Source: Rhizobiales bacterium YIM 77505 (lineage in GTDB: Bacteria > Pseudomonadota > Alphaproteobacteria > Rhizobiales > Beijerinckiaceae). Taken from it: a DNA stretch of 64,000 nucleotides. Within the stretch, counting starts at the first letter, position 1. Every line of letters starts with the position of its first letter. This document shows, piece by piece, positions 36,196-45,226 of the stretch. Both the position numbers and the translations under genes were made by a program. The stretch is taken from positions 620,001-684,000 of the forward strand of contig JQNH01000001.1 of the NCBI GenBank assembly GCA_000745135.1, given 5' to 3'. The notes below the pieces were generated by a model. That model saw only the letters and a program-made list of their open reading frames with translations, searched no databases and was not told the origin of the DNA.

Positions 36196-37002
36196 ATGGC
36201 AAGATGCGCTACCTTTGTCGTCGACCGGAACTGCCTTTTTCGCGAAGGTCTGAAGAGCATCCTGTCGAACACGCGGTTTCGTGCCACTGGGGCTGGGGAG
36301 CGGTTCGAGGAGCTGAAGCCATCCGTGGCTGGACCCGTCCGAGAGATCCTCGTCATCATCGGACCGAGCTTCACGATCAGCTCGCTTCTGCATGAAATCT
36401 CGGCGATCAGGGCACGGCACCCTCAGGCCCGCGTTGTGGTGTTCGCCGATCAGTACGCCGCCGACGAATTGGCTCAAGCTTCGTCCGCCGGCACCAATGC
36501 TCTTCTCTCGAGGAGCATATCTCCAGAGTCGCTGATCAGCTCGCTCGAGCTCGTTCTTTCAGGTGAGATGGTGATCTCCACCGAGATCTTCGCCAGCCTC
36601 GTCACCAGAATGGCTCATGCGCCCCTGGCGCAGCTCGCCCGGGCGGAGTCCATCACCCTCCTCAGCTCCAACACGCTGGTCGACGGCCTCGCAGAGGCGC
36701 AGGCTCCCTCGGGCTCGTCCGTCGAGCCCGGCTCCAGCGCAGCTCGGGATTCCATGATCCCCCGCCTGTCGGCACGGGAGACCGCCATTCTGGAATGCTT
36801 GATAAGGGGGGAAACCAACAAGGTCATCGCGAGGAGATTCGATGTGGCCGAGGCAACCGTGAAGGTGCACGTCAAGGCCATCTTGAGGAAGATCCAAGTC
36901 AAGAATCGCACCCAGGCGGCCATCTGGGCCGTTGATCACGGCGTGCAGTCCGTTCCGGGTGGAACCAATCGGGACACGAACGGAGCCCGCACGGGAGCAT
37001 AG
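36196..37002 (+). CDS. LuxR/NarL-type regulator with degenerate receiver domain
   Basis: A 268-residue transcription regulator. The N-terminal half is receiver-like (TFVVDRNCLFREGLKSILSN), but the strand that should end in the phosphorylated aspartate reads REILVIIGPSF, with no Asp, so normal phosphorelay control is unlikely. The C-terminus is a LuxR helix-turn-helix: LSARETAILECLIRGETNKV, then IARRFDVAEATVKVHVKAIL. GGAGG lies eight bases before the ATG at 36196; the longer frame from 36037 has no similarity. It is the first gene at the edge of the polysaccharide cluster and probably controls it. Confidence 0.85.
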   Translation: MARCATFVVDRNCLFREGLKSILSNTRFRATGAGERFEELKPSVAGPVREILVIIGPSFTISSLLHEISAIRARHPQARVVVFADQYAADELAQASSAGTNALLSRSISPESLISSLELVLSGEMVISTEIFASLVTRMAHAPLAQLARAESITLLSSNTLVDGLAEAQAPSGSSVEPGSSAARDSMIPRLSARETAILECLIRGETNKVIARRFDVAEATVKVHVKAILRKIQVKNRTQAAIWAVDHGVQSVPGGTNRDTNGARTGA

Positions 37003-37048
37003 ACGCTTGGCTATGCCTGTCGGCTATGTCTCACTGACCGGCGGCGCG

Positions 37049-38914
37049 TCAGGCCGCCCGCGTCGTGCTGCTGCGAGCGGCCGAGTCCCCGAGCCAAACC
37101 AGCGTCACGGCCTCGCCGAAGGCGTTGACCGCGCCAGCCAGCCTGTCGTCTGAAAAGACCGACTGGATCCCTGCGTACCGAAACTCCGGGCGGACCCACT
37201 CCTCGACCGCGGGCCAGACGCGAGCAAGCTCGGCGCGGAGATACGACCCCAGCCCCTCTCGGATCCAACGTTCCTGTTCGATCCGGAAGCCCTTCTTGAA
37301 GCGTGCCAGGCGGATGGCATCGGGAACTTTGCCCCTCATGGCAGCCCGCACGATCCATTTGCCGTAGCCGTTCCGGAGCTTGAGCGATGCAGGGAGCGCC
37401 AGCCCCAGCTCCACCACGCGAAAGTCCATGAACGGCAGCCGACTCTCGATGCTGTGAGCCATGGAGTTCCTGTCCTCGTAGCGCAGGAGCGTTGGAAGGC
37501 TCAATTCCGTGACGTCTCTCCACTGGCGCAACCACTCTTCTTCCCCGCCGGGCGCGCCCATGCGGACCGCCTCGGAAGGGAGTTGCAGGACGGAGCCGAG
37601 CCCCCGGTTTCTGGTATAGCGGCTGCGATGCTTCCAATAGTCCACAAGCGCCAGCTTCTCGCTCAGGATTGAGGGCAGGAGCGACAATGCGAAAGCACCG
37701 GAGGCGAGAGCGTTGCTGCCGATCAGATGCTTCAGGTGGAAGAGCTGGTACTTGCGATATCCCATGAAGGCTTCGTCTCCCCCTTGGCCGCCGAGGATGA
37801 CCTTGAACCCTCGTCTCTTGGCGGCGGCATAGACGAGGTTCTGGGCGATCAAACTGCCCCCTGCGAAGGGACCGTCCTGGCAGCGGAGGGTCTCGGCAAA
37901 GCTCTCGACGATCTCTGCCAGGGTCGGCCATACGTAGTGGACGCGAATGCCGCGGGCTCGCGCCAGCACGGCGACGAGCGGTCCCTCCGATTCGGCGGCG
38001 TCGGGATGGCCGAAGCTGAAGCCGGTCACGGCAGGATGCAATTCGCTCATCAAGGCGGCGACACTGGCCGAATCCAGGCCTCCGCTGAGGGAGATCGCGA
38101 GTGGAACATCCGAGCGTAGCCGCAGGCGAACTGCGTCGGCGAGGAGCTCCCGAACCGTACGGATGAGCTCGGCGTCGGATTTTCCCTCGATTGCCCTTCT
38201 CGTCTCCCTCACCCGTTCCGCCAAGTCGTAATAGCGCTGCGACTTCCCCTGCAGCCCGACCCCGCTCAGATCGAACGCGATGAAATGGCCCGGAAGAACG
38301 GCCTGTAGGCCTTCGTAGGCCGAGCTGCCGTCGCCGCGATCGTAGACGAAGTACTGAAGGCCACACGCGCAATAGGCGAGGTTCGGGGCAAGGCCATGCT
38401 CGCGCGCCAGAGCCCGCATTGTGGAGGCGAATGTGAGGGTGCCGAACGCGTCGTGATAGTACAAAGGCTTGACGCCGAAGCGATCGCGAACCAGCCAGAA
38501 GCGCGGCTCCTCCCGGTCGAGCAATGCGAAAGCGAACATGCCGTTGAAGCGCGGGAACGCGTCCGTCCCCCACGCCTTGAAAGACTCGAGGATGACTTCC
38601 GTATCGCTTGCCGTGCGAAAGCGATGGCCGAGCCTCTGGAGCTCCGCCCTCAGCTCCAGGTAGTTGTAGATCTCCCCATTGTAGACGATGGCATAGCGGC
38701 CCGAATGATCCCACATGGGCTGGTTCGCAGCAGGATCGAGGTCGATGATGCTCAGGCGGTCGTGCCCAAGGACCACCGTCCAAGCGCCCGCCTCGACAGT
38801 GGCAACCTGTTGATGGTCTGGTCCGCGATGACGTTGAGCGTCAACGAGATCATGGACGATCGAGATGAGGCGGGCAGAGCGCTTGCGGCCGAGGGCACCA
38901 GCGATTCCACACAT
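37049..38914 (-). CDS. asnB: AsnB-type glutamine-dependent amidotransferase (first copy)
   Basis: A 621-residue enzyme with the nucleophile Cys2 (MCGIAGALG) of class II glutamine amidotransferases, then NQPMWDHSGRYAIVYNGEIY and FNGMFAFALLD. The synthetase half has AISLSGGLDSASVAAL (ATP loop) and LGGQGGDEAFMGYRKYQ. It makes an amide from a carboxylate, ATP and glutamine. In polysaccharide clusters such enzymes often amidate uronic acids on the polymer instead of making free asparagine. The start at 38914 gives the required Cys at position 2. It ends the minus-strand group of three genes. Confidence 0.93.
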   Translation of the reverse strand: MCGIAGALGRKRSARLISIVHDLVDAQRHRGPDHQQVATVEAGAWTVVLGHDRLSIIDLDPAANQPMWDHSGRYAIVYNGEIYNYLELRAELQRLGHRFRTASDTEVILESFKAWGTDAFPRFNGMFAFALLDREEPRFWLVRDRFGVKPLYYHDAFGTLTFASTMRALAREHGLAPNLAYCACGLQYFVYDRGDGSSAYEGLQAVLPGHFIAFDLSGVGLQGKSQRYYDLAERVRETRRAIEGKSDAELIRTVRELLADAVRLRLRSDVPLAISLSGGLDSASVAALMSELHPAVTGFSFGHPDAAESEGPLVAVLARARGIRVHYVWPTLAEIVESFAETLRCQDGPFAGGSLIAQNLVYAAAKRRGFKVILGGQGGDEAFMGYRKYQLFHLKHLIGSNALASGAFALSLLPSILSEKLALVDYWKHRSRYTRNRGLGSVLQLPSEAVRMGAPGGEEEWLRQWRDVTELSLPTLLRYEDRNSMAHSIESRLPFMDFRVVELGLALPASLKLRNGYGKWIVRAAMRGKVPDAIRLARFKKGFRIEQERWIREGLGSYLRAELARVWPAVEEWVRPEFRYAGIQSVFSDDRLAGAVNAFGEAVTLVWLGDSAARSSTTRAA

Positions 38915-38973
38915 GTGGCGGGTCCGTTGCGTCTCTTCAGTGGGTCGGTTCGGCGTGCTCTCTGGCAAGCGTG

Positions 38974-40326
38974 TTACAAGGGAAGCGCCGGCGGATCCCG
39001 CTCGGGCCCGCGCCACTCGCCGGCGCCGAACTGGCGAGAGCGCGGGAGGCCTTCGATGAGGTTGAGATAGCGTCGACCGAGCGTTTCATAATTGTGCTCG
39101 GCCTCGACCAGCGCGCGGCCACGGGCGCCGATGCTTGCGCGCTCGCTGGCCGGTAGGCCGGCGAGCCGGATGATGGCAGCCGCGATGGCCGGCGCATCGC
39201 TTGCCGGAACCGCCACGACCGCCCCTGCTTTGTCGACCATGCGAGACGGCAGGTCGCAGGAAAATACGACCGGCAGGCCAGCGAGCATGTAGTCGAAGAG
39301 CTTGTTCAAGCTGAAGCCGTACCGGTAGATCGGCTTCGACGGAAGGGCGGCAAAACCCGCATGCGCGATGCGCAGGAGGGCCGCGACTTCCGACTTGTCG
39401 ACGGGAGGGAAGAACTCGACATTCGCGAGCCCTTGCTGCCGCGCATGAAGCTTCAACGCGGGCTCCAGTTCGCCGCTCCCGACCAGCAGCACGACGACAT
39501 CGCGCCGACCCTGCTCCTGCAGGAGTTTCGCTGCCTTGAGGAGCGGGAAGAGATCCGTCGTCACGCTCATGTTCCCAGGGTGGACGAGCAGGAATTTGCC
39601 CGCTGCAGCGAGAGCCTGCGCGCGGCGGATCAAGGCCCCTGCGGTGCCGGAGGCTGGGACGGTCTCCTGCTCCACGTCTACCCCGTTTGGAATGTACGCG
39701 AATTTGCGACCGTCGAGCCCGCGCTCAGCCATGTAGGACGCGGCTTCGGGGAGCAGCGACGCGACACGATCGGCGGTGGCATAGGCGAAGCGCTCGCAGG
39801 CACCCGCCGCCAGGACGAAGGGATGCCATCGCGGGAGACCGAGGATCTCGATGAGGCTGAGGGGCCAGAGATCGCGGACCTCGAAGACGAGGGCCGCCCC
39901 GAGCCGACGCGCCAGGCGATAGGCGGCGACATAGGCGAACGGGTAGGGCGAGGAATAGATGATCACGTCCGGAGCACGGCGCTGCGCCAAGCTGGCAAGT
40001 CCGCGATCCCGCAAGAGCCCGACGCCGAAGGCCAGGATCGCCTTCACGCGGTCCCGCGAGCGCCTGCCGTAAGGTTGCGTGGGGATAAAGTGGTAATCGA
40101 CACCGCCGATGGTGTGCGTCCCGGCCAGCGGGTCAGGCCTCACGAAATAGTGGTGGTACCCCGGTCCGATGAGGACTGGATCGGCCCCGAGCCTCTGCCA
40201 CACCCGCGCCAAATGGTAGGCGCGCCAGTAGCGGCCCAGCCCGGGACCGCCAATGGGCGGAAAGATGTACCAGATGGTCGCGCGAGATACCGGCCGGCGA
40301 AGGGGGGCGTCGGCCGCGATGTCCAT
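38974..40326 (-). CDS. glycosyltransferase family 4 (WbuB-like)
   Basis: A 450-residue GT-B enzyme. WYIFPPIGGPGLGRYWRAYH opens the N-terminal half and PDVIIYSSPYPFAYVAAYRL follows. The donor half has VHPGNMSVTTDLFPLLKAAK, VVLLVGSGELEPALKLHARQ and FDYMLAGLPVVFSCDLPSRM with the usual glycine-proline pair. The start ATG is two bases after the sugar transferase stop, so the two are linked, and the next gene is asnB 59 bases on. Sugar and linkage are unknown. Confidence 0.88.
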   Translation of the reverse strand: MDIAADAPLRRPVSRATIWYIFPPIGGPGLGRYWRAYHLARVWQRLGADPVLIGPGYHHYFVRPDPLAGTHTIGGVDYHFIPTQPYGRRSRDRVKAILAFGVGLLRDRGLASLAQRRAPDVIIYSSPYPFAYVAAYRLARRLGAALVFEVRDLWPLSLIEILGLPRWHPFVLAAGACERFAYATADRVASLLPEAASYMAERGLDGRKFAYIPNGVDVEQETVPASGTAGALIRRAQALAAAGKFLLVHPGNMSVTTDLFPLLKAAKLLQEQGRRDVVVLLVGSGELEPALKLHARQQGLANVEFFPPVDKSEVAALLRIAHAGFAALPSKPIYRYGFSLNKLFDYMLAGLPVVFSCDLPSRMVDKAGAVVAVPASDAPAIAAAIIRLAGLPASERASIGARGRALVEAEHNYETLGRRYLNLIEGLPRSRQFGAGEWRGPERDPPALPL

Positions 40327-40328
40327 GG

Positions 40329-41741
40329 TCAGCGACCCGACAGCTCGCCGAGAACGACGCGCAACGTCCTTAGTGCAACGCGCAGATCGATGAGCGGGCC
40401 AAACGACTTGACGTAGTGCAGGTCGTAGGTGAGCTTTTCCCGCGTCTCGGCAAGGTTCTCCGCATAGCCGAAACTGACTTGCGCCCAGCCCGTGATTCCG
40501 GGACGGACCAGATGACGGAACGTGTAGGCCGGCAACTGGTCCGCATATTCCCGCGCTAGCTCGGGCTGTTCCGGTCGGGGGCCGATCAGGCTCATGTCGC
40601 CCTTGAGCACATTCCAGAACTGCGGCAGTTCATCGATGTGATATCGCCGGAGGACGCGCCCCAGGGGGGTGATTCGATCGTCGTTCTTCGCGGTCGCTTT
40701 CGCGGTCTCACCGGGAAACCGTTCCCGCATGGTCCGCAGCTTGAACATGCGAAAGACTTGGCCTTCGCGGCCGACGCGGTTCTGCACGAAGAAGATCGGG
40801 CGCCCCAAAGTCAGCGCGATCGACAATGCGGCGACGCCAACCACGAGAAGCACTGCCGGCGCCAAGAGCAGCACGAGAGTGATGTCGAAGGCCCGCTTGC
40901 AAGCGGCGTAAGGGCCATTGATCTCCAGCCCGCTGAGGTGATGGGCGTTGAAGTCCTCGGGCCGTGTCCGCCCGCGAACGTGTTCCAAATACCTGGCGAC
41001 ATGCGATACCTCGGCACCGTCCAGGATCGCCCGCGAGACGAGCCTGCTCCACGAGGAGGGAAGGGCCTGGTCGAAGTTGACGAGCACCAGCTCGTACCGC
41101 CCCCCGTCCATCGACGGGTCGGAGATCACTTCGATCGACGGCCCAAGCCACCTCTGGATCTCAGGCGACAATCCATATCCGAGGGCCGCAACACGCTTCG
41201 TCTGGAAGCTGTCGACAAACCCGCGCGATTGGGAATGGTGGACTGGGCCGGAGGCCGCAACACGCTTCGTCTGGAAGCTGTCGACAAACAGCGCAATGCC
41301 CGTGCCGAGCATGAGCGAGATCGCGACGCCCAGGGTCAGCACGGGTTCGACGTCGCCAAATCCTCCGGTGAGAAGGATCGCGCCTGCCGCGCCATGGGTC
41401 GCGAAGACGCAGAGGAGAACCAGGCCCAGCTGCCGCTCGCGTCGTCCGGTGGTCGCGGACGCGGTCCAGACCACCAGCATGTTGCAGGCAGCGTTCAGCA
41501 TGAGAGGGAGAAGAAGGTGCGGCGGCAACGCGAGCGGGTTCCACTCGGCGAAGAGCAGTCCCGAATAGGTCGAGGGCAGGAAGAGCGCGGCAGCTGCCAA
41601 AACAAACGGGGAGGGGATCCGGGTTCGGGCTGATCGAGGAGCTGCGGGCTGGGCCGCGCGTTGAGCAGCCCCGATCGTGAGCTGCTCCACGGTGGGGGAA
41701 GGCGTTCCGCGCCATGCTGGGCCGATGGCAAGTCTTGACAT
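40329..41741 (-). CDS. initiating polyprenyl-phosphate sugar-phosphate transferase
   Basis: This 470-residue enzyme probably starts the repeat unit by moving a sugar-1-phosphate to undecaprenyl phosphate. The N-terminal region has membrane spans (FVLAAAALFLPSTYSGLLFA, AGAILLTGGFGDVEPVLTLG). The catalytic end has YAACKRAFDITLVLLLAPAV, FFVQNRVGREGQVFRMFKLR, LRRYHIDELPQFWNVLKGDM and SLIGPRPEQPELAREY, all standard. GGAG lies before the ATG at 41741. The protein contains an odd in-frame duplication of FVDSFQTKRVAA around residues 152-186, made by a 37-bp DNA repeat (separate entry). Confidence 0.94.
   Translation of the reverse strand: MSRLAIGPAWRGTPSPTVEQLTIGAAQRAAQPAAPRSARTRIPSPFVLAAAALFLPSTYSGLLFAEWNPLALPPHLLLPLMLNAACNMLVVWTASATTGRRERQLGLVLLCVFATHGAAGAILLTGGFGDVEPVLTLGVAISLMLGTGIALFVDSFQTKRVAASGPVHHSQSRGFVDSFQTKRVAALGYGLSPEIQRWLGPSIEVISDPSMDGGRYELVLVNFDQALPSSWSRLVSRAILDGAEVSHVARYLEHVRGRTRPEDFNAHHLSGLEINGPYAACKRAFDITLVLLLAPAVLLVVGVAALSIALTLGRPIFFVQNRVGREGQVFRMFKLRTMRERFPGETAKATAKNDDRITPLGRVLRRYHIDELPQFWNVLKGDMSLIGPRPEQPELAREYADQLPAYTFRHLVRPGITGWAQVSFGYAENLAETREKLTYDLHYVKSFGPLIDLRVALRTLRVVLGELSGR
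41184..41289. repeat. 37-bp perfect direct repeat pair inside the sugar transferase gene
   Basis: GGCCGCAACACGCTTCGTCT plus 17 more bases at 41184-41220 recurs exactly at 41253-41289. The 32 bases between differ, and the period of 69 bases keeps the frame. Each copy encodes FVDSFQTKRVAA. Inside each copy GCTTC-GTCTG-GAAGC can form a short hairpin. The intervening peptide SGPVHHSQSRG resembles neither flank, so it is not a plain tandem duplication. Confidence 0.85.
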
Positions 41742-42142
41742 CGTGTTCTCCGCCAGGAGATGGCGCCTGGGAAATAAACCTGGATCAAGAGCATATTAGC
41801 ATCAGCCCATACAGCTTGTGCGACTTATAAGTAGAAGATCTAACGATTAGACCGATGAATAGAATAGCTTAGGTTCGCTTGGATTTCGCGACAGGTGCTT
41901 TAACTGGATCAAGAAAAGACACGCGATCGGAGTACCTCTTTCGAACGACTGCCTGTTCCTTGACCGAAGTCTGGGCAACCGGTTTCATCTCACAAGGAAC
42001 TTTTCTTCTGTGCCCCGGGTCAGAGCCAGGCGCAGCGGCTGTAGATTCCCGCTTTGGACGAAAGCGTTGGACGAGGACGAGAGGGCGGCCAGCAGCCACC
42101 TCGCGGCGCGGCACAGGACATGCGACCTCGTGGAGGGCGGAC
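41742..42142. promoter_or_regulatory. 401-base divergent promoter region of the polysaccharide cluster
   Basis: This gap lies between the divergent sugar transferase and nucleotide-sugar dehydrogenase genes. It is the most AT-rich stretch near here (41770-41960). It holds the 10-bp palindrome ACTTATAAGT at 41823-41832 and two copies of CTGGATCAAGA (near 41781 and 41904). Promoters for both directions probably lie here. The dehydrogenase frame is open back to 41879, but that part has no similarity. Confidence 0.5.
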
Positions 42143-43528
42143 GTGAGCACGGCCCTACTTGAGCACCCCGAACCAGCCGACGAGGTTGCTTGCCGCGGTT
42201 CGGCGGCGGCGACGCTCGGCGAGTTGATTGCGCGCCGTGAAGCCCGCGTGGGTATCGTTGGTCTGGGCTATGTCGGCCTGCCGCTTGCGAGGACGATCGT
42301 CGAGCACCGCTTTGCCGTGCTGGGGTTCGATATCGATGTACGCAAGGTGCAGGCGCTCAACGCGGGGCGTTCGTATATCGGGCACATTCCGTCGGCGTCG
42401 ATTGCCGCCCTTCGGGCGACGGGACGCTTCGAGGCCACCTCTGATTTCGGCCGCTTGGCCGAGGCCGACGTCATCCTCATCTGCGTGCCCACGCCCATCG
42501 ACAAGCATCGCGAGCCCGACCTCTCCTTTGTCATATCGACGGCGGAGGCGATCCAAGCGCGGCTGCGCCGCGGTCAGCTGATCGTCTTGGAGTCGACGAC
42601 GTATCCGGGCACGACGACCGAGGTGGTGCGCCCCCTGCTGGAGGCAAGCGGTCTCAAGTGCGGCACGGATTTCTTCATCGCGTACTCGCCCGAGCGGGAA
42701 GATCCGGGCAATCTCGATTTCTCGACCGGCGCCATACCGAAGATCGTCGGGGGCGACGGGCCCGACGCCCTTCGCCTCACCGCCGCTCTATACGGATCCT
42801 TCACCAGCAAGGTCGTGCCGGTCTCCAACCCGGCCACGGCGGAAGCCGTCAAGCTCGCGGAGAACGTGTTCCGGGCCGTCAACATCGCCCTCGCGAACGA
42901 GATGAAACTTATCTACGAGGCGATGGGGATCGACATCTGGGAGGTGATCGAGGCCGCGAAGACCAAGCCTTTCGGATACATGGCCTTCTATCCGGGGCCG
43001 GGTCTTGGCGGACACTGCATCCCGGTGGATCCGTTCTATCTGACCTGGAAGGCGAGGGAATACGGGATCACGACCAAGTTCATCGAGCTTGCGGGCGAGA
43101 TCAACAATTCCATGCCGCAATGCGTGGTCGAACGCCTCAGCAGGGTCCTCGACAGGAAGGCAGGCCGTGGGCTTGCGGGAGCGAAGATCCTGCTCGTCGG
43201 CATCGCGTACAAGAAGAACATCGACGATATGCGGGAGAGTCCCGCCCTCAAGATCTTCGACCTCCTCGAAGACCGAGGCGGACAGGTGGACTACTACGAC
43301 CCCTTCATTCCGATCGTGCCGATGACGCGCGACCATCCCAACCTGGCGGGGCGCAAGTCGATCCGCTGGAATCGCGCCCGGCTCGCCTCGTACGACGCCG
43401 TCGTGATCGCAACCGACCACGATGGCATCGATTACGCAGGCCTTTCCCGATCGGCAAAGCTCATCGTCGACACGCGGAACGCGCTGCAGCGCGCTGGGGT
43501 GACGAGCGACAGAGTGTGCAAGGCTTGA
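42143..43528 (+). CDS. nucleotide-sugar dehydrogenase (UDP-GlcNAc 6-dehydrogenase, WbpA/WlbA-pathway type)
   Basis: It oxidises C6 of a UDP-sugar to a carboxylate with NAD, giving a uronic acid such as UDP-GlcNAcA. RVGIVGLGYVGLPLARTIVE is the Rossmann start. LESTTYPGTTTEVVRPLLE, FIAYSPEREDPGN, GPGLGGHCIPVDPFYLTWKA (catalytic Cys) and VGIAYKKNIDDMRESPALKI are strong WbpA-type blocks. The length is 461 residues. GGAGGG lies five bases before the GTG at 42143, which I chose over the longer open frame. The next two genes continue the same sugar pathway. Confidence 0.93.
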   Translation: MSTALLEHPEPADEVACRGSAAATLGELIARREARVGIVGLGYVGLPLARTIVEHRFAVLGFDIDVRKVQALNAGRSYIGHIPSASIAALRATGRFEATSDFGRLAEADVILICVPTPIDKHREPDLSFVISTAEAIQARLRRGQLIVLESTTYPGTTTEVVRPLLEASGLKCGTDFFIAYSPEREDPGNLDFSTGAIPKIVGGDGPDALRLTAALYGSFTSKVVPVSNPATAEAVKLAENVFRAVNIALANEMKLIYEAMGIDIWEVIEAAKTKPFGYMAFYPGPGLGGHCIPVDPFYLTWKAREYGITTKFIELAGEINNSMPQCVVERLSRVLDRKAGRGLAGAKILLVGIAYKKNIDDMRESPALKIFDLLEDRGGQVDYYDPFIPIVPMTRDHPNLAGRKSIRWNRARLASYDAVVIATDHDGIDYAGLSRSAKLIVDTRNALQRAGVTSDRVCKA

Positions 43529-43546
43529 AAAGACCCGAATGTCGCA

Positions 43547-45226
43547 ATGGCTCAGGCAAACTCCTCACCCATCCTTGCAGACGGCACGGTTCAGCTCCAC
43601 GCGCCGCAGCCCTCTCCCGCTCTGGGAGGCCAGGACAGAAGGTCCCGGCCCAAGGACACGGATGCCGAGGAGCTGAGCCCGGCCGCTTCTTCCGAGAGGG
43701 TCGCCGTCCTGGGTTGCGGCTACTGGGGGAAGAACATCGTCCGCACTCTCGCCGAACTCGGCGCCCTCGAGGCGATCGTCGATACCGATCCGCAGATCGC
43801 GGCCAACTTGTCGCACAGCTTCGGCGTGCGATCGGCCACCTTCGAGTCGGCCCTATTCGATCCGAAGGTCACGGCCGTCGCGATCGCTGCTCCAGCGAAG
43901 CTGCATTTCAAGCTCGCCATGAAGGCGCTCGCCGCCGGCAAGCATGTCTTCGTGGAAAAGCCCATCGCTCTTGAGGTGACGGAGGCCGAAAGGTTGATGC
44001 AGGCCGCGCGGGCTGCGTCGCGCGTGCTCATGGTCGGCCACCTGCTGCATTACCATCCGGGCTATCAGGCCCTTCGAGAGATCGTTCGATCGGGTCAGCT
44101 TGGCCGTCTTCACTACATCTACTCGAACCGTCTCTCGCTGGGGAAGTTCCGCAACGACGAGGACGTGCTGTGGAGCTTTGCTCCTCACGACGTCTCGATG
44201 GTGCTCGATCTCGCCGGCGAGGAACCCGAGGGCGTCGTGGCAACGGGCGTGCCGCTGCTCCGGCCCCGCATTAGCGACACCTGCCACCTCCACCTGACGT
44301 TCCCCTCGGGTCTGAGGGCTCACATCTTCGTCTCTTGGTTCCACCCCTTCAAGGAGCAACGCCTGACGGTGGTCGGCGAGCGGGGCGCCGTCGTGTTCGA
44401 CGATGTTGCGCCGCTGGATCGGAAGCTCATCTATTTCCCGTATTCCATCGAACGGCAGGGCGAAGCGCCGGCCCCCTGTGCGCGAGGCAGTGTCCCGATC
44501 GCAGTCCGCGCCGGCGAGCCGCTCAAGGCGGAGATGCAGCATTTCCTGGAATGCTGCCGGACCGGGACGACGCCGCATACGGATTCGGCCGAGGGGCTGC
44601 GCGTGCTCTCCGTCCTCAAGAGGGGCAGTGCGGCAGGGGAGGCGAGGTGCGAGGCGAAAGCTGCGAAGGTCTATGTCGACAGCACCGCGATCGTCGATCC
44701 CGATGTCCAGATCGGGCCCGGTTCGAAGATCTGGCACTTCAGCCACATCCTGAGCCATACACGGATCGGCCGCGACGTGATCATCGGGCAGAACGTCATG
44801 ATCGGTCCGAAGGTCAATATCGGCAACCGCGTGAAGATCCAGAACAACGTCTCGATCTACACCGGGGTGACACTGGAAGACGGCGTGTTCTGCGGGCCGT
44901 CTTGCGTTTTCACCAACGTGCTCGATCCCCGGGCCGAGCTCGAACGCAAGCATGAATTTCGTGAAACTCTCGTGAAACGAGGAGCGACCATCGGTGCCAA
45001 CGCGACCATCGTCTGCGGTCACACGGTGGGGCGGTACGCCCTGGTCGCGGCCGGTGCCGTCGTGACCAAGGACGTGCCCGATTTTGCCCTGGTGGCCGGG
45101 GTGCCGGCGAAACGGATCGGCTGGGTGTCGAGGAGCGGTCGCCGCTTGGGTCCTGACCTGGTCTGTCCCGAGACCGGCGAACGATATCGGATGACCGCCC
45201 GGGGAGGGCTCGAGGAGGTCGTATGA
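43547..45226 (+). CDS. oxidoreductase-acetyltransferase fusion (WlbA-WlbB type)
   Basis: Two steps of the UDP-diacetamido-glucuronic-acid pathway are joined in 559 residues. Residues 50-365 are a Gfo/Idh/MocA oxidoreductase that would make the 3-keto sugar: [32 protein letters not shown], and [20 protein letters not shown]. Residues 370-530 are a left-handed beta-helix acetyltransferase: [73 protein letters not shown]. In well-studied relatives these are separate genes with the aminotransferase between them in the reaction order. Its stop overlaps the aminotransferase start (ATGA). Confidence 0.92.
   Translation: MAQANSSPILADGTVQLHAPQPSPALGGQDRRSRPKDTDAEELSPAASSERVAVLGCGYWGKNIVRTLAELGALEAIVDTDPQIAANLSHSFGVRSATFESALFDPKVTAVAIAAPAKLHFKLAMKALAAGKHVFVEKPIALEVTEAERLMQAARAASRVLMVGHLLHYHPGYQALREIVRSGQLGRLHYIYSNRLSLGKFRNDEDVLWSFAPHDVSMVLDLAGEEPEGVVATGVPLLRPRISDTCHLHLTFPSGLRAHIFVSWFHPFKEQRLTVVGERGAVVFDDVAPLDRKLIYFPYSIERQGEAPAPCARGSVPIAVRAGEPLKAEMQHFLECCRTGTTPHTDSAEGLRVLSVLKRGSAAGEARCEAKAAKVYVDSTAIVDPDVQIGPGSKIWHFSHILSHTRIGRDVIIGQNVMIGPKVNIGNRVKIQNNVSIYTGVTLEDGVFCGPSCVFTNVLDPRAELERKHEFRETLVKRGATIGANATIVCGHTVGRYALVAAGAVVTKDVPDFALVAGVPAKRIGWVSRSGRRLGPDLVCPETGERYRMTARGGLEEVV

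Noticed and set aside
41184-41289. Minimal CRISPR array inside the sugar transferase gene
   Set aside because: Only two copies exist, they are in frame inside a conserved gene, and there is no leader or further spacer.
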